Below are positions 45,601 through 59,178 of a stretch of DNA of 64,000 nt, piece by piece. The notes under the pieces were generated by a model. That model searched no databases and had not been told where the DNA came from. It saw only the letters and a list, made by a program, of their open reading frames with translations. The stretch's first letter is position 1. Every line of letters starts with the position of its first letter. Source of the stretch: Anaeramoeba ignava (Eukaryota > Metamonada > Anaeramoebidae); contig JAPDFW010000064.1 of the NCBI GenBank assembly GCA_028826165.1, forward strand, positions 186,001 through 250,000, written 5' to 3'. The translations under genes and the position numbers were made by a program.

Positions 45601-48600
45601 AAAAGTTCTGCAATCATGTCTGGAGTGGCCTCATTGTTTTTCTATGATCTCAAAGGGCTTATCACGAGTCTTGGTGGTATTTCGATATTCTTCCCTTTTT
45701 TTATAGATTTCGAACAGCTTTTCCCAAATTTCCGCGACTCAATATTTTCCAGCGAAGAGATTGAAATCACACACTTAGATTACATATTCAGCATCTTTGC
45801 AGATATTCTATGCTCGACAAAGGAGATGCAAGATTCTTTTGTTGAGGAGTATTCTTTTGCGTTAATTTCCAAAATGATCGGAGATGTTGATCCTTTATTC
45901 ATCTCCAAAAAAATAGTTTCTGTGATCTTAAAAATGCTTCTTCAAGCAAGAAGCACAAAGTTTGCAAATGATCTTTTCTTTAATCTTGTCCTGAGCATCG
46001 ACAACTGGATCTACTGTTCGTTTGAGATTCACAAGGGTTTATTGGGGATTATGACAAATGTGATAAAACAAGATTTAGACAACGAGATGCTGAAGGAAAT
46101 CGATGTATCGATACAAATGCTGATTGATATCCTAACGTTTTTCTATTGGCTCAAGCCCGAAGAATTTTCTCGAGGCACAGAACCCAAATTCTTCCCCAAA
46201 ACAAATCGGTATACAAATCGGGAGTTGTCCAGCAAGGAAGTTACTGAACTCAGATCGATGATCTTGATCTTGATATACAGCAAACTTTCCAAATTGCGCA
46301 CTGAGAACACAGAGAACAATCGAAAGCAGATCAAGGAATCTCTTCTTTTGGTTATCTATTCATTTTGCATTTTGCAGCACAAAGAAACCTATTTTGGTGA
46401 GTTGGGGATGTTTGTCGGATTTTTACTGCAAGAATCCAAAACAAATTCAAAATTGCCACAAGCACCCATTCTTGATACAGCGCTGATCAATCCTCTTGTG
46501 TTTCTCCTTGATACACACGAATCTCCTTCACGCAGGAAGCTGCTTGAATTCATCTACGATCTGGACACACTTGGGTTACAAATCAGCGAGATCAACTCCA
46601 AATTTGATCCTAAAAGAGGATATATTATTGTCAATGAGATTCTTTTGAAATATGAACTGACAAAAGATCTTTCTCACTTCCTTTTCCAGATCATGGTTTC
46701 ACCTTCAATTCCAGCACCAAAAGTTGGGAACGATTTTGAGATACAAAGACCATGGGTATTTTTCACCATTCTCAAGTTTATCAAGAAGGACCAAAATTCC
46801 GAAGCGCTTTTGTTTGCGAATAAAGTGCTCGATATTATCAAGAAACAGAATAAAAACCCAAAGGGGTTATTGGATGCATTTGGATGGCAATTTCGGCTAA
46901 TTGAGCTTGTGGATTTCGATAATGTTGTTGAAAGGGAGCAAATTTTCTATCGAAAAAGAACAACATCAGAAGAAACAGAAGACGAAGTTTCGGCCAAAAA
47001 GAACGAGGCCAATGATTTTGTGTTTGATTTTTTCAGGTGGATTTTGTCCTATAATTTGTTGAACCACAAAACAGGCTTACAGTTCCTTTTGCAAACAATA
47101 GCCTTTGTTGGCTTATCCACAATTTCCAAGCACAAATACGAAGAAATTGTTGTTCGCAGAATTCTTTTCGATGTTTTCCAGGAAATTGCACCAAATATTA
47201 AAGATCTTACTAAGAAATCCAATACCTTTATTTTCAATAATATATATGGGCTAGTCGAGGTTGTTCGCAGGTATTTCTATTTCGACTTCAGCTATGAAAT
47301 TGTAAAACTCGACACCCCAACAAACGAAATGCCTGCAAAGAAAAGTTCTGAGCCATCCGCTGAAGAGGAAAAACGAGAAAGAATCAAGGTGAAGTGCAGA
47401 ACAAAGCACACACATATCGACGACTTCATGCTCATTTCCGGTGCAATGGACTTTTTCGAAAAAAGCAATTTCTGGATCAAATTCGCGCTTTCTCTTGATG
47501 ACAAGAAAAAAATGCAAGTATTTACCAGAAACCTTATCATCTTGATCGTGCATTTTCTGCCAAGTCTCGATTCGCATATTTGTCATTTTTATATTGACCA
47601 GCTGAATATACTGATCAACTTGAAAATGGACGACAAAATTCTTATTGATATCATCGCCATTCTTTTCCAGTACTTGAGGCTCTATTCCAACATTGCTCTT
47701 CCTGAAAATACAGAAACAAATCTCGAGCGTCCCAGCTTTACCGAAGAAGACACAGATCAGACACAGAAGTTTAACGAAGATGATCCAAAAAAATCCGAAG
47801 AGTTTTTCGAGATTGATCTTGGAAGCGATAACGAAAATTATAATGACAACGATAATGATAATGATAATTCTAATTCTAATCCGAATCAAGCATACGATAT
47901 GCTAAGTAGTGAAAGTACCACTGAAACAGACAGAAGAAACGAGTCTATGCACGATATCTCCACTGGAAATATTTTCCTTGATTTTGTTTCCGGTGAGACT
48001 CGCAAGGAAATTTTCTGGTTGTTGGTGTCCATTTTCGAGAACCATTATTCTATTCTTCGTCCAATCATTTTGGATGAGGAAAATAAGGTGATTATGTCCG
48101 AACTTTTTTCCAAAACTCATGGGAAAGAGTTGAATGGAAATGATATCATCACAGAAGAGACTTTCCACACCAAAAAATGGAGGTTTGCTTGGCGAAAGTA
48201 TTTTCTTCCGAGGATTCTGAGAATGAAGAAAAAAAACATCGCCTCTCTTGGGCACATCAACAAGCAAATTGCTATTTATTTGCAGTCAAGTCGTGTCAAG
48301 CTTTATGAAGAAAATGTTCAGATTTTCCAGCAAAAGAAAATTCATCATCGAGTTGTAATTGGAAGAACAGAAAAAAGGCTTTCCAAGATTAGAGAAAGAA
48401 TGAAATTTTTGCAAGTGTTGGAAAACAGAAAGAATCGTTCGATGATCAAGAAACGTAAACGCGCATTTCGGCAATTAATCTCCAATAAGTTTTTATGGTA
48501 TCAAGTTTTGCCAAAATCAAAAGAATATTTTAGATACTTTAAGCTTGATAAAACTGAGGATTTGTCAAAAACACGACCCAAAATGAGAATTAACTACAAT

Positions 48601-51315
48601 TATGATTCTCATTTTGATGCTTTAATGTATATGAACAAAAAAAAATTTGAGAAAAAGGTTAAAACAAGAGAAGAAAAAGAAGAAAAAGAAAAAGAAGAAG
48701 AAAAAGAAAAAGAAATTGAAATTGAAAATGAAAATGAAAAAGAAATTGAAATTGAAAATCGAAAATCAAAATCAAAATAAAAATAACGAAAATCAAAAAA
48801 TCATCTCCAAAAAAGAAAAAGATTCAGAAAATAAAATCAAAACTGTTAATGATTTCGAGATTTATGAACTCGAATTTTATCGATCAGGAAAAAAAAATCA
48901 AGATAATATACTTAAGGAAGTTCTTGAAAACATGAATAAAGCAATTAATACACTTGCAGTCGAGTGTGAAATGATTTCTGGATTATTTAAATATTCGGGA
49001 ATTCTTGAAATTACAGAAATGGAAATGAACTTTTATATCGATTTCAAGGATTCTGGAAATAAAATGCATATCCCGATGAATGACAAGAAATGGAAATTAA
49101 AGAACATCATAGAAGTGCACAGAAAAAGACACAATTTCCAACCAGGATCTCTTGAAATAGAATTTGACAACCACAAAAGTTACTTTTTCAAGTTTTCTTT
49201 CGAAAATTCCAATGCAGTTTTCCAGAAATTAAGCGATTCTAAATTGACAAGATTCAATCGCGATCCGGATTTAGTTGAAGAGCTAAGGAATTTAACAAAA
49301 CAATGGCAAAATTATCAACTTTCCAACTTTGATTATTTACTCAAACTAAATTTCATTTCTGGGAGAACATTCAATGATTTGTCCCAATATCCTGTTTTTC
49401 CTTGGATTTTTTCTGATTATGAATGTGAAGAGCTTGATCTGAAAAACCCTGAAGTTTATCGTGATTTATCAAAGCCAATCGGAGCATTGAATCCAAAAAG
49501 ATTGAAAATTTATTCTGAACGATATACTAATATGATTGAAAATACTGATGGTTTGCCACCATTTTATTATGGATCTCACTATTCAAGTCCAGGTAAAAAA
49601 AAAATAAGAAAAAGAAAAACTTAAAATAATTTGATTTGATTTGATTTGTTTTATTTTGTTTTTTAGCAAGCGTTGTATTTTATTTAATTCGTTTAGAACC
49701 ATTTACAACTCAATGCATTTATTTACATGGAGGGAAATTTGACCATCCAGACAGACTATTTCATTCTATCCCATTAACTTGGCGATCCTGTTTATCGAAT
49801 TCAGCTGATTTGAAGGAATTAACACCTGAATTTTTCTATTTCCCAGAATTTCTTTTGAATCAGAACAATTTTAATTTTGGAATTCAGCACACAAACCAGA
49901 AGGTGGAAGATGTAGAACTTCCGAAATGGGCAAAATCACCGGAAGATTTTGTCAGAATCAACCGCAAAGGTCTTGAAAGCGAGCATGTTTCGGAAACGAT
50001 TCACATGTGGATCGATTTGATCTTCGGATATAAGCAAAGAGGAGAAGAGGCGATCAAGGCTCACAATGTATTTTACTTTTTGACTTATGACAACATTGAT
50101 TTCGACTCTATCACAAACAAGGAAGAGCTCAACACAACGTTTTCTCAAATTGAAAATTTTGGACAGACACCGAAACAGATATTTTTCAAGCCGCATCCAC
50201 AAAGAATCAAGAAAGTAACCACAGAAACCAAAAAGCCTATTCCGATCCAAGAGATTTTCAATACAATCAGCATCTTCTCAGCAACATTATCAGATCACTC
50301 GATTGTCTATGTGTATCTTTCTCACCAAACGACAGAACTGGCGTGGTTTGGGATGCTGCAGAAACTGTATCTCATTGATTCCAAGCGCAATTTCTTTGTG
50401 AAAAAATGGGCGCTCAGTAAATCAAATACCCAGCAAGCGCCTGTTGTGAATCTCGAGAGTGAAAAGAGCGCAAAAAATTCCAAAATGATTGGCACAGTTT
50501 TTGCTGAAGGTGTTAATTACTATAACTGCTTCTCAATTGCGCCAAGCGGAGATTTACTTTTTAGTTGTGGGTTTTGGGATAACTCCTTCATTGTTTCCAA
50601 CTCCGAAAACGGAGTTCTTGTTAACAGAATCGTGCATCACAAGGATGTTGTGACATGTATAAAAACAGAATCAAACAGATTATTGGCAACGGGCTCAAGA
50701 GATTGCACTGTCGTTGTTTGGGATTACGATCTTGAGAAAAGACCACTGGAAATTATCCCCAGATACACTCTTTCTGGACATCGAAGCGAAGTGACTGCGG
50801 TTGCAATGAGCTCTGTTTGGGATATGCTTGTTACAGGTGCCAAGGACGGTGTGTGCATAATCTATTCTTTATATTCAGGATCTTTTTTCAAAAAATTTAA
50901 GATTCGCAATCCTTCCAAAGTTCTTTTTGTTCCTGGTACCGAACATAACAATGTGGAAATCTCAATGATCCGCATTCTGTCAAATGGGCAAATTCTAGTT
51001 TACTCAATAAACGATCCGCTTTTATCTCTTTATTCGCATCTTGGGCGTTTTATTTCAAATATTCCCTTGAGTTCTCCTATCACAAGTTGGGAATTTATTC
51101 ATGATGAGGAGTTTTTAATTACTGGATCAAGAAATGGTCTTCTTCAAATTTTCAACATTCCAAATTTGTCTTTGGTTCATGATTATAATATTCAGACTCC
51201 AATTTGTTATATTTGTATAACTCCTGATAAAGATAATTTTTTAATTGGAGGAACTAAAGGTGCTTTATTAATTGGGAATTTAGTTTCAAGTGATGAAATC
51301 AAAAACTTAAATTGA
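39650..51315 (+). CDS. BEACH-WD40 protein (neurobeachin/LvsA-like giant)
   Basis: BEACH giants act in membrane traffic and organelle fusion/fission. Exons: 39650-39799, 41086-41287, 41362-41531, 41593-41764, 41841-42416, 42487-43037, 43120-49592, 49667-51315. They total exactly 3,313 residues if one base is skipped near 48758. Layout: helical repeats from the N-terminus; a concanavalin-like domain near 1080-1215 (LPNVEKWPNNGWGFYTWMRF; PQKQWNFVAVSQS); more helical repeats; a Glu/Lys/Asn tract near 2480-2500 where the frame breaks; PH-BEACH about 2515-2650; BEACH about 2665-2945 (WQNYQLSNFDYLLKLNFISG, YGSHYSSP, VFYLIRLEPFTTQC, LTPEFFYFPEFLLNQNNF, MWIDLIFGYKQRG); WD40 repeats to the end (GSRDCTVVVWDYD, LSGHRSEVTAVAMS). 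Exon 7 is 6.5 kb and richer in G+C than its surroundings. The frame break is a +1 at AATCGAAAATC; without it the BEACH half would be lost. Confidence 0.92.
39800..41085 (+). repeat. First BEACH intron filled by 12-bp AATAAAATTATA units
   Basis: 1,286-bp GT...AG intron; 39960-41075 is the repeat, with many single-base length variants. Confidence 0.9.
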
Positions 51316-51395
51316 ATAATTTTTTTTTTGGATGTGAATAGAATTTTTCCAAAGAAAAAAAATAATTCTAAGCATTTACATTTCAAATTCGAAAC

Positions 51396-52440
51396 CAAAA
51401 TCAAAATCAAAATCAAAATCAAAATCAAAATCAATTTCAAAATCAAAATCAAAATCAAAATCAAAATCAAAATCAAAATCAAAATCAAAATCTAAATCAA
51501 AATCAAAATCAAATTCAAAATCAAAATTAAAATTAAATTCAAATTCAAAATCAAATTCAATTTCAATTTCAAAATCAAAATCAATTTCAATTTCAATTTC
51601 AAAATCAATTTCAAAATCAAAATCAATTTCAATTTCAAAATCAAAATCAATTTCAATTTCAAAATCAAAATCAAAATCAATTTCAAATTTAAAACCAAAA
51701 TCAAAATCAAAATTAAAATCAAAATCAAAATCAAAATCAAATTCAAAATCAAAATCAAAATCAATTTCAAAATCAATTTCAAAATCAAAATCAAAATCAA
51801 ATTCAAAATCAAAATCAAAATCAATTTCAAAATCAAAATCAAAATGAAAATCAAAATCAAAATCAAAATCAATTTCAAAATCAAAATCAAAATCAATTTC
51901 AAAATCAAAATCAATTTCAATTTCAAATTTAAAATCAAAATCAAAATCAAAATCAATTTCAAAATCAAAATCAATTTCAATTTCAATTTCAAAATCAAAA
52001 ATTTCAATTTCAAAATCAATTTCAAAATCAATTTTAAATTCAAAATCAATTTCAAAATCAAAATCAAAATCAAAATCAAAATCAAAATCAATTTCAAAAT
52101 CAAAATCAAAATCAAAATCAATTTCAATTTCAAAATCAATTTCAAAATCAATTTCAAAATCAAAATTAAAATCAAAATTAAATTTAAATTCAATTTCAAA
52201 ATCAATTTCAATTTCAAAATCAAAATCAATTTCAAAATCAATTTCAAAATTAAAATCAAAATCAAATTCAAAATCAAAATCAAAATCAAAATCAAAATCA
52301 ATTTCAAAATCAAAATCAAAATCAAATTCAAAATCAAAATCAAAATCAATTTCAAATTCAAAATCAAAATCAAAATCAAAATTAAAATCAAAATTAAAAT
52401 CAATTTCAATTTCAATTTCAATTTCAAATTCAATTTTAAA
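51396..52440. repeat. 1.05-kb AAAATC / AATTTC hexamer block
   Basis: Plus strand has A, T and C but almost no G. Because it has no TAA/TAG/TGA in several registers, it yields open frames of up to 375 codons on the minus strand and 206 on the plus strand; composition (Asp-Phe-Glu-Ile or Lys-Ile) and pure repeat structure argue these are not genes. Confidence 0.9.
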
Positions 52441-52590
52441 AGGAAATTTTTTTTCCGAAATTAAAAGAAAAGAGAAAAACTTTTTTTTTAAAACAAAAAT
52501 CAATTAATTTCTTGTTCAGTTTGGATCTGAAGAAGAAAAAAAAAAACAAAATAAAAACAAAAACAATTTCATTTTTTTAAAAAGTTTTTT

Positions 52591-52626
52591 AGCAAAACTA
52601 ACTTGTAAAAATAAGTTAATTTTGCT
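52591..52626. other. Inverted repeat (hairpin), 14-bp arms
   Basis: AGCAAAACTAACTT, an 8-base A-rich loop, then AAGTTAATTTTGCT: 13 of 14 positions pair. Stands out against surrounding runs. Could be a 3'-end signal, a small RNA, or chance. Confidence 0.35.
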
Positions 52627-53049
52627 TCCAAAAATTAAAATTAAAAATAAAAAGAAAAAAAAAAATAAAATTTAATTTAAATTTTTTTCTCTTTTTATTT
52701 TTATTTTTTGTATAAATTTTAAGTCAGTTTGTCAGCACAACTAATATCCGAATCTTCATTTATTAGTCATACTCTTGGGAACACAAACGTAAAAAAATGA
52801 AAAAAAAATTAAAAATTTAATTAAAAAAATTATTTTTTTTCTTCTTTTTTTTTTTTAATTTTTTTTTTCTCCTTTTTATTTTTTTTTTTAATTGGTTCTC
52901 ATTTATTTAATAATTAATTAAAATAAAAATAAAAAAAAATAAATTTTTAATTTTAAATTTTTTTTCATTTTTTTCCTTTTCATTCTTTATTTCTAAATCA
53001 ATTTATTAAACAAAAAAATCAAAAAAATAAAAAAACAAAACAAAAAACA

Positions 53050-55583
53050 ATGTCAGATGATGAATATGTAGATGATTTAGGGTTTGAAATTTACAAAACA
53101 AATATAAAATTAATTTAAAAAATTAAAAATATCAAATTTTTTCTTTTTTTTTTTGCTTTTCTTTTTTTTTCCAATTTATTTTAATTAAAGTTATTCTGGA
53201 GAAGATGATGAAACAGAGTCAGATGCTGGTACTGATGATTCTGGTGAAGATGATTCAGGAGATTCTGGTGATTCAGGAGAAGACAATAATCCAGAAACAA
53301 TATATTTTAATAGCAAAGGTTTGATTTATTAAAATTATAATTAAAAATTAAAAATTCCAACTTAAAAATAAAATTAAAATTCATTTTGAAATAAAAATTC
53401 ATTTTGAAATTATAATTAAAATTAATTTTAAAATTATAATTAAAATTAAAATTTAAAATTAAAATTAAAATTAAAATTAAAATTAAAATTAAAATTAAAA
53501 TTAAAATTCATTTTAAAATTAAAATCAATATTTAAAATTAAAATTAAAATTAAAATTCCAAATTAAAATTCATTTTGAAATTAAAATTAAAATTAAAATT
53601 AAAATTAAAAATAAAATTAAAATTAAAATTAAAATTAAAATTAAAATTAAAATTAAATTTAAAATTAAAATTAAAATCAAAATTAAAATTAAAATTAAAA
53701 TTAAAATTAAAATTAAAATTAAAATTAAAATTAAAATTTAAATTAAAATATATAGAGGAGCTTGAAGATGATTATGATAAAGCAATAAAAGGTTTTGATT
53801 CTATTTTAACACTTTTAGGCCAAAAAAAAGTACTTGGATTTAAAGCATTAAAACAAATTGTCAAAGCCTATTTCGAAATGGAAGAATTTAAAAATATGAT
53901 CACTCGTTATAAAGAAATGTTAACTTATATTCACGATGTTGTTCCAAGACCAAAAACAGAAAAAGTAAATTAAATTCAAATTAAAATTCATTTTGAAATT
54001 AAAATTCATTTTGAAATTAAAATTAAAATTAAAATTAAAATTCATTTTGAAATTAAAATTAAAATTAAAATTAAAATTAAAATTCATTTTGAAATTAAAA
54101 TTAAAATTCAAATTAAAATTAAAATTCATTTTGAAATTGAAATTAAAATTAAAATTCAAATTAAAATTAAAATTCATTTTGAAATTGAAATTTAAATTAA
54201 AATTCATTTTGAAATTGAAATTTAAATTAAAATTCATTTTGAAATTGAAATCAAAATTAAAATTCATTTTGAAATTAAAATTCATTTTGAAATTAAAATT
54301 AAAATTTAAATCAAAATTAAAATTATAATCAAAATTAAAATTAAAATTAAAATTAAAATTTAAATTAAAATAAAAATTAAAATTAAAATTAAAATTTAAA
54401 ATTAAAATTAAAATTAAAATTAAAATTAAAATTAATTTTAAAATTAAATTTGAAATTGAAATTGAAATTCATTTTGAAATTATAATTAAAATTAAAATTC
54501 ATTTTGAAATTCATTTTAAAATTGAAATTAATTTTAAAATTCATTTTGAAATCAAATTTGAAATTAAAATTAAAATAGTGCTTAACAAGTCTAATAGAAA
54601 TGGTCGCTAATTCAAAACATGAAGTAAAATTTGTGGAAGAATTTTTCAATTTGACAAGAGGGGAAGTAGAAAAAACAAACAACGACAAATTCTGGTTCAA
54701 AATCACTATGAGATTAGCAAATATATGGTTAAAAAAGAAGGAGCACACAAGATTAATGCGAATCTTACGCGAGCTTCACAAAAGCGTAGAAAATCAAGAT
54801 GGAACATTGAATCAAGATAAGGGAACACAGATGCTTGAAATCAATGCAGTTGAGATACAGCTCTACACAGAACTGAAGGATCACAAACGGCTAAAGGGAG
54901 TTTACAACAGCGCCTTGCAAATCAAGACGGCAATTCCACATCCAAACATTTTGGGAATTATCAAGGAAAGCGGAGGAAAAATGTTCATGTCAGAAAGACA
55001 GTGGAAAAATGCTTATAATGACTTCTTTGAAGCGTTCAAAGCTTATGATGAAGCTGGTTCTCCAAGAAGACTCAATTGTCTTAAGTATCTTGTTCTCGCA
55101 AACATGTTGATGAGCTCGGATATCAATCCGTTCAACGCTCAAGAGACTAAACCTTATGAAAATCACCCAGAAATTGTCGCTATGACTTCTTTGATTCATG
55201 CTCATATGCATGATGATATCAATAAATTCGAGAAAATTTTAAGAGATAATCGTTCTTCTATTCTCGAGGATGAATTTATGAAGGATTATATCCAGGATTT
55301 ACTTAAGAATATCAGATGTCAAGTTCTCGTCAAAATTATTCGTCCTTATACTAGAATAAAAACTTCTTTTGCTGCTCAAGAACTTAATATCTCAAAAGAT
55401 GAAGTGGAGGAACTTCTTGTCTCTCTTATTCTTGATAGCAAAATTAGAGGCAAAATTGACCAAATACAAGGCACTTTGGAAGTTGAGGCTGATGTCCAAG
55501 ATTTTTCAAAATATCAAGCTCTTCAAAAATGGGGTGAACATTTACAATCTCTTCATAATTCAATAATTTCAAGATTGGTTTAA
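53050..55583 (+). CDS. CSN2: COP9 signalosome subunit 2
   Basis: Scaffold subunit of the complex that removes NEDD8 from cullins; CSN2 contacts the cullin/Rbx1 end. Exons 53050-53081, 53191-53318, 53756-53964 and 54579-55583 give exactly 457 residues, against about 443 in animals. The N-terminus is very acidic (MSDDEYVDDL, then SGEDDETESDAGTDDSGEDD), as in CSN2. Family blocks follow in order: YFNSK, GFKALKQIVKAYFEM, MITRYKEMLTYI, RILRELHKS, KGTQMLEINAVEIQLYTELK, IPHPNILGIIKESGGKMFMS, NDFFEAFKAYDEAGSPRR, CLKYLVLANMLMSSDINPF. It ends in a PCI domain (IRCQVLVKIIRPYTRIKTSF; LDSKIRGKIDQIQGTLEVE). No damage. Two introns are expanded by AAAATT hexamers, while the first, at 109 bp, is normal. With UBC12 at the left edge this window holds both an attaching and a removing arm of the NEDD8 cycle. 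Confidence 0.95.
53319..53755 (+). repeat. CSN2 intron 2, hexamer-expanded
   Basis: 437 bp of AAAATT units with ATTCATTTTGAAATT spacers. A shadow ORF of Leu-Lys repeats runs from it into the next exon. Confidence 0.85.
53965..54578 (+). repeat. CSN2 intron 3, hexamer-expanded
   Basis: 614 bp of the same type, with about ten ATTCATTTTGAAATT elements at irregular spacing. Confidence 0.85.
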
Positions 55584-55911
55584 GTCATTTTCTTTCTTTT
55601 TCTTTTTCTTTTTCTTTTCTTTTTTTTTCTTTTCTTTTCTTTTTCAAACAACCAAAATTCAAATGAAATTCAAAATTCACAATTTAAATCTAATTAAAAT
55701 TTTTTCAAACAAAACAAAAACAAAACAAAACAAAAAAACAAAACAAAACAAAACAAAAAACAACAAAACAAAACACAAAACAAAACAAAACAAAACAAAA
55801 CACAAAACAAAACACAAAACAACAAAAACAAAACAAAACAAAACAAAAATTTTTTTTTCATTTTTTCATTTTTTCATTTTTTCAATAAGTTAATTTGTTT
55901 TATTAACTAAA
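55584..55911. other. Intergenic between CSN2 and MetAP2
   Basis: TTTCTT runs (55590-55645), an AAAAC pentamer array (about 55705-55848), then four TTTTTTCA units (55855-55884), the probable MetAP2 promoter tract, about 28 bp before its ATG. Confidence 0.6.
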
Positions 55912-58988
<3,077 letters not shown>

Positions 58989-59178
58989 AAAATCAATTTT
59001 AAATCAATTTAAAAAATAAAAATCAATTTAAAAAATTTAATTTAAAATTTGATTTGTTTTGTATTTTGTTTTTTTTTGATGAGAACAAAAAGAAAAAAAA
59101 AAGAAGAAAAGGAAAAACTAGGAAAAATGTTGAGAAAAAAGAAAAAAGAAAAAAGTAAATTTTGGATTCCGTTCGAAA
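58989..59178. other. Convergent spacer
   Basis: 190 bp of A/T-rich sequence between the stops of MetAP2 and the surface protein; no gene seen. Confidence 0.5.

Larger units (their letters stand above)
51316..53049. other. Intergenic: large hexamer block, then T-rich leader of CSN2
   Basis: 51396-52440 is AAAATC/AATTTC repeat (listed separately). 52590-52626 has a hairpin. 52715-52795 is a short patch of non-repetitive mixed sequence without a frame. 52840-52985 is T-rich with TTTTTTTCATTTTTTTCC near 52963, about 65 bp before the CSN2 start. Confidence 0.6.

Noticed and set aside
47251-47889. Minus-strand ORF of 212 codons inside the BEACH gene
   Set aside because: Antisense to a conserved exon; no initiator tract, no recognisable domain.
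51376-52503. Minus-strand ORF of 375 codons (Asp-Phe / Glu-Ile repeats) and overlapping plus and minus ORFs
   Set aside because: Pure hexanucleotide repeat, open in several frames on both strands, no domain, continuous with non-coding spacer.
55705-55848. AAAAC array as possible telomeric repeat
   Set aside because: Interstitial, irregular, between two normal genes, and not a known telomere unit.
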